DNA from: Labilithrix sp.
GTDB taxonomy: Bacteria; Myxococcota_A; Polyangia; Polyangiales; Polyangiaceae
Direction: 5' to 3'
Length of the DNA stretch: 64,000 nt
Assembly (NCBI GenBank): GCA_019637105.1
Contig: JAHBWF010000009.1
Span: 1-64,000, forward strand
Position 1 is the first letter of the stretch. The number at the start of each line of letters is the position of its first letter. The notes under the pieces are model-generated. The model saw only the letters and a program-made list of their open reading frames with translations. It was not told where the DNA came from and ran no database searches. A program made the position numbers and the translations under genes. Positions 59,245-64,000 of the stretch are shown here, one piece after another.

Positions 59245-62200
59245 AGCGACGCTCCTTCTTCGACGCCGCCGCCGCGGCGCTCGCCGCACTCGCCTTGACG
59301 ACCGCGCTCGGCGCCTGCGGCGGCGCTCCCGAGGCCAAGACGGCCATCGCGCTCTCGAAGCTGCGCAGCCAGGGCCGCTCCTCGAGCGACGGCGAGGTCG
59401 TCGGCCGGTGGCTCCTCGACGAGATGTTCGCCCCGGGCGGGACGGCGAAGGGCGCCGAGGAGGCGCGAAACCGCCTGCTCGCGAAGAAGACGTCCGGCGA
59501 CGCGCTCTTCGCGGCGCTCGGCGGCGCGCTCTGGGACGAGGCGCACGGCGATCCGAAGCGCGCGGCGCGCGGGTACGTCGGCGCGCTCGGCCACGCGAGG
59601 AAGAGCGAAGACAGCGCGGCGCCGCTCGCCGCGTGGCTGGCGACGCACCACCTCGTGGGTCTGCGCGGCAGCGTCTCGAACCTCTGGAAGGACAACGCCG
59701 CCGAGCTCGAGGCGGTCATCGCCGCGCCCGGCCGGGTCGGGTGGCGCGCCCTCGCCGAGCTCCACGAGTGGGCGTCGGCCGAGGCGCTCGATCGCGCCGA
59801 GGTCACGGGGGACAAGTACGACGCGCTCGTGACGGGCCGGATGGGCTGCTCGCGCGATCTCCGCATCGCCGGGCCCTTCGGCCGGGGCACCGCCCCCGAT
59901 CGCCGGCGCGCCTTCGCCGCCGAGCGCGCGCCGTGGCCGCCGTCGTGGCCCGAGGAGCCCTCGCGCGGGAGCGTGCCTCACGTCCTCGAGACGGAGCGTC
60001 ACCGCTGCCTCACGGCGAGCAAGGAGAAGACCGACGACGGCATCTTCTACGTCGAGACGTTCTTCGACGCGCCCGCCGATCGCGACGTCCTCGTGGCGGT
60101 GCAAGGCGCCGTCGCGGTGTGGGTCGACGACGTTCCCGTGGTCGATCGCGATCTCCGTCAGTGGGGCGTGTGGCAGCGCTTCGGCGGCGCGCTCCACGCG
60201 CCGAAGGGCCGCCACCGCGTCGTCGCGCGCGTGATGAACGACGCCGCGTCGGTGCGCCTGATGAACCTCGACGGCACGGCCGCCGGCCTCCCGACCGACA
60301 CGAACGCGAGCAAGCCGTACGGGCTCGCCCGGCCCCTCGTCCTCCCCGATCCGAACCCCATCTCGGCGATCGTCGCCGCCGTCGCCGCCGGCCGCGAGCC
60401 GGGCGTCCCGCCGCTCTACGTCGCGCTCGCGGCGCACGCGGCGTGGATCGACGGCCTCTCCGACGTCGCGTCGACGCTGATGCAGCCGCTCGTCGAGCCG
60501 AAGGACGCCGCGCCGGGGGCGCTCCTGTTCGCCGCGCAGTACGCGCGCGGCGACGTGGCCTTCACCGAGCAGGTCCGCCGGATCACCGAGAAGGAGCTCT
60601 ACACGCGCGCCCTGACCGCCGATCCGCGGCTCTGGTACGCGCGCGCGTGGATCTTGCTCGACGACGCCGACCAGCGCGGCCTCGTCGAGGCCGTCGAGCC
60701 GCTCCGCAAGCTCGCGGCCGACCTGCCCAACGTCCCGCAGATCACCGAGCAGCTCGCGCGCGTCTACGGCCGCCTCGGGTGGCGCGCGGAGCGGATGCGC
60801 GCGGTGAAGGACCTCTCGGAGCGCTTCCCCGACGACCGCGAGGCGCTCGGCCTGTACCTGACGGCGCTGGAGGACGACGGCGCGCTCGCCGAGGCCGACA
60901 AGGTCGCCGCCCGGATCCGGACGCTCGATCCCGACGCCGAGATCGACCTCGATCGCGCGATCGCCCGGCGCGACTGGAAGGAGGCGATCGCCGAGCTCCG
61001 CCGGCTCGAGAAGCGCCGGCCGGACCGCAAGGAGATCGCCGGTCGGATCGCCGACGTCCTGATGCGCTCGGGAGATCCGAGCGCGGCCGCGGCGCAGCTC
61101 GAGAAGGCCCTCGCGAAGAACCCCGCCGACGTTCAGGCGCGCTTCCGCCTGGCCGACCACGCCTACGCGCGCGGCGACACCTCCGCGCTCCGACGCGCGC
61201 TCGCCGACGCGCTCCAGGCCGGCTCGAAGGGCGTCGAGATCCGCGAGGCCGTCGAGATCCTCGAGGGCGCGAGCCTCCTCGAGCCGTACCGCCAGGACGG
61301 CCGCAAGGTGATCCGCGAGTTCGAGGCCTGGGAGAAGTCGGGCAAGCACATGGACGGCAACGCCGCGCGCGTCCTCGACTACGCCGCGGTCTGGGTGCAC
61401 TCCGACGGCTCGAGCGAGATGCTCGAGCACGAGATCGTCCGCGTGCAGTCGCAAGAGGCGGTCGACAAGGAGTCCGAGCAGAAGCCGCCGGACGGCCTCG
61501 TCCTCCGCCTCCGCGTGATCAAGCCGGACGGCTCGATCCTCGAGCCGGAGCCCGTCGCCGGCAAGCCGACGCTGACGATGCCGCACCTCGAGGTGGGCGA
61601 CTACGTCGAGATGGAGCACATCACCGCGATGCCCAGCGACGGCGCGAAGGGCAGGCGTTACCGCGGACCGCACTGGTTCTTCCGCGAGGCCGACAAGGGC
61701 TACTGGCGGAGCGAGTTCGTCGTGATGGCGCCGAAGGATCGCCCCGTCGAGATCGAGACCGTCGGGCAGGTGCCGCAGCCGAAGACCGCCGAGCGCGGGC
61801 CGTTCCTCGAACGCCGCTGGCGCGTCGACGAGAGCCCGCCGGCGCCCGAGGAGCCCGACGCGCCGAACCCGCGCGAGTTCCTCCCGAGCGTCCGCGTCGG
61901 CTGGGGCATCGACCTCGAGGACACGCTCCTCCGCTACGTCGACGCGGCGAGCGAGGAGACGCCGATCGATCCGCGCCTCGTCAAGGTCGCGCAGGCGATC
62001 GTCAAGGACATCCCGGCGACGAAGAAGGACGACCGCGCCCGCGCGGTCTACACGTTCGTCGGCGAGACCGTGCAGGACGCCCAGGAGAACGACGGGCGGC
62101 GCGTCATCACCGGCCGCGCGGGATCCCGCCAGTCGGCGTTCTTCTACTTGATGCGTCTGCTCGGCATCAAAGCCGAGCTCGCGCTGGTGAAGAGCCGCAT

Positions 62201-63044
62201 CGCCATGCCGCCCGCGGGCAAGATGAGCGAGGTCGAGACCTACGACAACGTCGTGGCGCGCGTCGAGACCGGCGGTGACGGACGCTGGCTCACCGTCCGC
62301 GACAAGTTCGCGCCGTTCGGCTACGTGCCCGCGGAGCTCCGCGGCCAGCCGGCGATCCGACTCGTGCCCGGGACGCCGCGCGCGACGACGCCGCGCCTCG
62401 GCGCGGCCGACGGCGTGCTCATCGAGGGGCGCGCGTTCCTGAAGGAAGACGGCTCGGCGTCGGTCGAGATCTCCCAGTCCTACGTCGGTCGCATGGGCAT
62501 CGGCCTCCGCGCCGTGTTCGACCGCGTCGCGGAGGGCAAGCGGAGCGAGTTCGTCGAGACGCGCCTGCTCGGCAACAACCTCCCGGGCGCGCGCCTCAAG
62601 GACCTCCGGATGGAGAACAAGGACGACCTCGCCGCGCCGCTCGTCCTCAAGATGAAGGCCGACGTCCCGCAGCTCGCGCGCAAGGCCGGCGGCGGCAAGC
62701 TGCTCCTCAAGCAGCTCTTCGCGGTCGACATCGCGCAGATCGCGTCGCTCCCGCAGCGGCAGACGCCGCTGTTGCTCGGGAGCTCGTCGCACGTCGAGGT
62801 CGATTTCCGGATCGTCACGCCGACGACGATGCGCCTCCCCGCGTCGCTCCCCGTGGGCGAGCTCCGTGACGGAGATCGCTCGGTCGTCGTGAAGGACGCC
62901 GTCGAGGGCAACGCGCTGAAGCTCGTGCGCGTCGTCGACATCCCCGCCGGGCGCGTGCAGCCGGGCGCGGACTACGCGCGCTTCGTCAAGTTCACCCAGT
63001 CGGCCGACGAGCTGCTCGCGCGCGAGATCGCGCTCGGCGACTGA
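59241..63044 (+). CDS. DUF3857/transglutaminase-like lipoprotein with lost catalytic triad
   Basis: Protein of 1267 aa, GTGA-coupled to the preceding paralogue. The signal ends in ALGAC (Cys26), a lipobox. It has the same order: jelly-roll-like GPFGRG region, TPR helices (about 430-640), DUF3857 and a transglutaminase-like domain. Aligned to its neighbour, the triad is lost: Cys932 becomes Ser962 (GSRQSA), His975 becomes Asn1003 (YDNVVARV) and Asp988 becomes Thr (WLTVRDKF). It cannot be a cysteine transglutaminase or protease. It is likely a binding or scaffold partner of the active-looking paralogue. Confidence 0.85.
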   Translation: MKRRSFFDAAAAALAALALTTALGACGGAPEAKTAIALSKLRSQGRSSSDGEVVGRWLLDEMFAPGGTAKGAEEARNRLLAKKTSGDALFAALGGALWDEAHGDPKRAARGYVGALGHARKSEDSAAPLAAWLATHHLVGLRGSVSNLWKDNAAELEAVIAAPGRVGWRALAELHEWASAEALDRAEVTGDKYDALVTGRMGCSRDLRIAGPFGRGTAPDRRRAFAAERAPWPPSWPEEPSRGSVPHVLETERHRCLTASKEKTDDGIFYVETFFDAPADRDVLVAVQGAVAVWVDDVPVVDRDLRQWGVWQRFGGALHAPKGRHRVVARVMNDAASVRLMNLDGTAAGLPTDTNASKPYGLARPLVLPDPNPISAIVAAVAAGREPGVPPLYVALAAHAAWIDGLSDVASTLMQPLVEPKDAAPGALLFAAQYARGDVAFTEQVRRITEKELYTRALTADPRLWYARAWILLDDADQRGLVEAVEPLRKLAADLPNVPQITEQLARVYGRLGWRAERMRAVKDLSERFPDDREALGLYLTALEDDGALAEADKVAARIRTLDPDAEIDLDRAIARRDWKEAIAELRRLEKRRPDRKEIAGRIADVLMRSGDPSAAAAQLEKALAKNPADVQARFRLADHAYARGDTSALRRALADALQAGSKGVEIREAVEILEGASLLEPYRQDGRKVIREFEAWEKSGKHMDGNAARVLDYAAVWVHSDGSSEMLEHEIVRVQSQEAVDKESEQKPPDGLVLRLRVIKPDGSILEPEPVAGKPTLTMPHLEVGDYVEMEHITAMPSDGAKGRRYRGPHWFFREADKGYWRSEFVVMAPKDRPVEIETVGQVPQPKTAERGPFLERRWRVDESPPAPEEPDAPNPREFLPSVRVGWGIDLEDTLLRYVDAASEETPIDPRLVKVAQAIVKDIPATKKDDRARAVYTFVGETVQDAQENDGRRVITGRAGSRQSAFFYLMRLLGIKAELALVKSRIAMPPAGKMSEVETYDNVVARVETGGDGRWLTVRDKFAPFGYVPAELRGQPAIRLVPGTPRATTPRLGAADGVLIEGRAFLKEDGSASVEISQSYVGRMGIGLRAVFDRVAEGKRSEFVETRLLGNNLPGARLKDLRMENKDDLAAPLVLKMKADVPQLARKAGGGKLLLKQLFAVDIAQIASLPQRQTPLLLGSSSHVEVDFRIVTPTTMRLPASLPVGELRDGDRSVVVKDAVEGNALKLVRVVDIPAGRVQPGADYARFVKFTQSADELLAREIALGD

Positions 63045-63116
63045 CGCGAGGCCGGCGCGGAGCGAGCGGACGCGAGGCCGGCGCGGCGGAGCGAGCGGAC
63101 GCGGCGCGCCGGCGGG

Positions 63117-63755
63117 CTATTTCTTCTTGCCGGCGTCGGCCTTCTCGGCCGCGATGCGCTCGCGGACGACGACGTAGGCCTTCTCGAGGTCCATCACCTT
63201 CTGGATGGCCTTGAGGCGCTCGGCGCCGCTCTGGGGGTACGCGCCGGCGTCGGCCCCGAGCTTGGCGGAGTGCTCGGTGTACGCCTGCCACGCGAGCTTC
63301 GCCTGGTCCCACTTCTTCTCTCGCTCGAAGACGTCCGCCCGAAGGAAGAGGACGTGCGAGCGGAGGGTCGCGTTCTTCGTGTCGGCCTCGTAGGCCTGCT
63401 GGATCGCGGCGTCCGCCTCGCCCAGGTTGCCCGTCGCGAGGTAGGCCTCCGCCAGCAGGAGATGGCCGAGCGGGTTCTTCGGGCTCAGCTGGATCGCCCG
63501 CTTGTACGTGTCGATCGCCGCCGTGTGCTCCTTGGCGACGAAGCGCGCGTTGCCCTTCGCGAGCGTCTCCATGTACTCGCTGATCGCCCTGACGTTGTCG
63601 GGGTCGTAGCGCTCGGCGCTGGCGGCCGGCGCGGCGCGCTTGGCGGCGGGCTTGGGCTCGCCCGAGGCCGCGAGCGGCGCGAGCGCGAGCGCCGGCGCGG
63701 CGACCGCGAGGATCACGGAGAAGAGCCTCGAGCGAGCAGCGCGGGCGGTCGCCAT
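63117..63755 (-). CDS. Periplasmic TPR protein, 212 aa
   Basis: From the ATG at 63755 with signal peptide SRLFSVILAVAAPALALAPLAAS. A Pro/Ala linker is followed by three TPR-like helix pairs (NARFVAKEHTAAIDTYKRAI, GHLLLAEAYLATGNLGEADA, RADVFEREKKWDQAKLAWQA) and a C-terminal charged helix (AYVVVRERIAAEKADAGKKK). It has no enzymatic motif. It faces the two large TPR proteins (convergent) and may belong to the same envelope system, though this is inference. Confidence 0.8.
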   Translation of the reverse strand: MATARAARSRLFSVILAVAAPALALAPLAASGEPKPAAKRAAPAASAERYDPDNVRAISEYMETLAKGNARFVAKEHTAAIDTYKRAIQLSPKNPLGHLLLAEAYLATGNLGEADAAIQQAYEADTKNATLRSHVLFLRADVFEREKKWDQAKLAWQAYTEHSAKLGADAGAYPQSGAERLKAIQKVMDLEKAYVVVRERIAAEKADAGKKK

Positions 63756-63915
63756 CGATCGCGAGCCTACCAGAAAGCCGGCCGGGCGCGGCCACGGCCG
63801 AGAGACCTCGCGGCCCGGGCCGTCCCCGGACAGGGCCCGCGCCCGAGTCGCCGCCCCGCGCGGCGCCGGGGTTTGTCTTGCCACGAACCGGCCGAGTTGG
63901 CAGCGTGAGGCGGCG

Positions 63916-64000
63916 ATGACGTCGACGCTGGAGAGGGTCCTCGAGCCCGAGGTGATGGACACCGCCGACGAGGCGCGCGACTACGACGCCATGGACCACG
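63916..64000 (+). CDS. Probable SAM-dependent methyltransferase, N-terminus only
   Basis: The frame opens at the ATG at 63916 and runs off the window: MTSTLERVLEPEVMDT followed by ADEARDYDAMDH. The pattern LEPEVMD-x(2)-EARDYDAMDH is the conserved start of a class I methyltransferase group (Methyltransf_25-like). Only 28 codons are visible, so the SAM loop is out of view. Upstream bases hold AGGCGG, a weak ribosome site. Confidence 0.55.
   Translation, partial: MTSTLERVLEPEVMDTADEARDYDAMDH

Noticed and set aside
55753..59289. Minus-strand open frame of 1178 codons over the transglutaminase-like gene
   Set aside because: A shadow of the real gene: Arg/Val/Asp/Ala-rich with no motif, and no ribosome site. 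The same holds for the 1285-codon minus-strand frame at 58935-62792.

Overview
This window is a 64 kb piece of a chromosome of very high G+C content, with almost every third codon position G or C. Several markers point to Myxococcota, most likely the Polyangiales side (Sorangium, Polyangium, Labilithrix relatives). They are a CdnL/CarD-type protein, an AgmX/PglI C-terminal domain lipoprotein, a trypsin-like protease with a MYXO-CTERM-like tail, a membrane-linked Ser/Thr kinase, many small Cys- or Gly-rich lipoproteins (two sharing LNPQPLPP), PHA and ECF regulators, and a futalosine-pathway menaquinone gene. This placement is inferred from gene content, not from a phylogeny. I see no rRNA, tRNA, IS element, prophage or CRISPR array. 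The region reads as ordinary chromosomal backbone with lineage-specific cell-envelope genes.

Layout. 1-9.7 kb: a membrane protein, an NtrY-like sensor kinase, a TlpA-type thioredoxin, an orphan FecE-type ATPase, PhaR, an ECF sigma/anti-sigma pair, glutathione synthetase and a twin-FHA protein whose C-terminal membrane anchor lies in another frame. 9.7-18.9 kb: a Cys-less rhodanese fused to a beta-carbonic-anhydrase-like domain, a Ser/Thr kinase with a V4R-like region, a flavoprotein reductase, a Cys-type (CxxxY) CcmE, an HNH nuclease, lipoproteins and a methyltransferase. 18.9-23.8 kb: a bufferin-type RiPP locus (lipoprotein Cys-rich precursor, DUF692 MNIO enzyme, DUF2063 partner) divergent from a TrmB-family regulator. 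24-28.6 kb: a histone H1-like protein with a textbook promoter and terminator, an OmpA/Pal lipoprotein, a Ppx/GppA phosphatase, a candidate structured RNA that may be 6S RNA, and cdnL. 28.7-31.8 kb: an operon of ABC ATPase, Cys-containing membrane protein and Tat-type NosL lipoprotein, then twin LNPQPLPP lipoproteins.

31.9-41.3 kb: a cNMP-binding protein, GNAT, ribulose-phosphate epimerase, an HExxH lipoprotein, CinA, an FGE-fold membrane protein coupled to an FAH-family hydrolase, an HECGH protein and MqnD. 41.3-52.2 kb: envelope proteins, a secreted protease, a histidine kinase/NtrC-type regulator pair, a BtuF-like lipoprotein, TlyA, an MFS transporter and a CPBP protease. 52.4-64 kb: two Gly-rich repeat lipoproteins, a DPPR-synthase-like UbiA protein, two giant translationally coupled TPR/transglutaminase-like proteins (the second with the catalytic triad lost), a TPR protein and the start of a methyltransferase.

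Genes are tightly packed with many 1-4 base stop/start overlaps, so several functional units can be read from the sequence: sensor kinase with its upstream partner, sigma with anti-sigma, precursor with MNIO and DUF2063 protein, ATPase with membrane protein and NosL, and the transglutaminase pair. The strongest candidates for new biology are the lipoprotein bufferin cluster, the NosL/CxxC membrane operon, the rhodanese-carbonic-anhydrase fusion and the transglutaminase/pseudo-transglutaminase pair.
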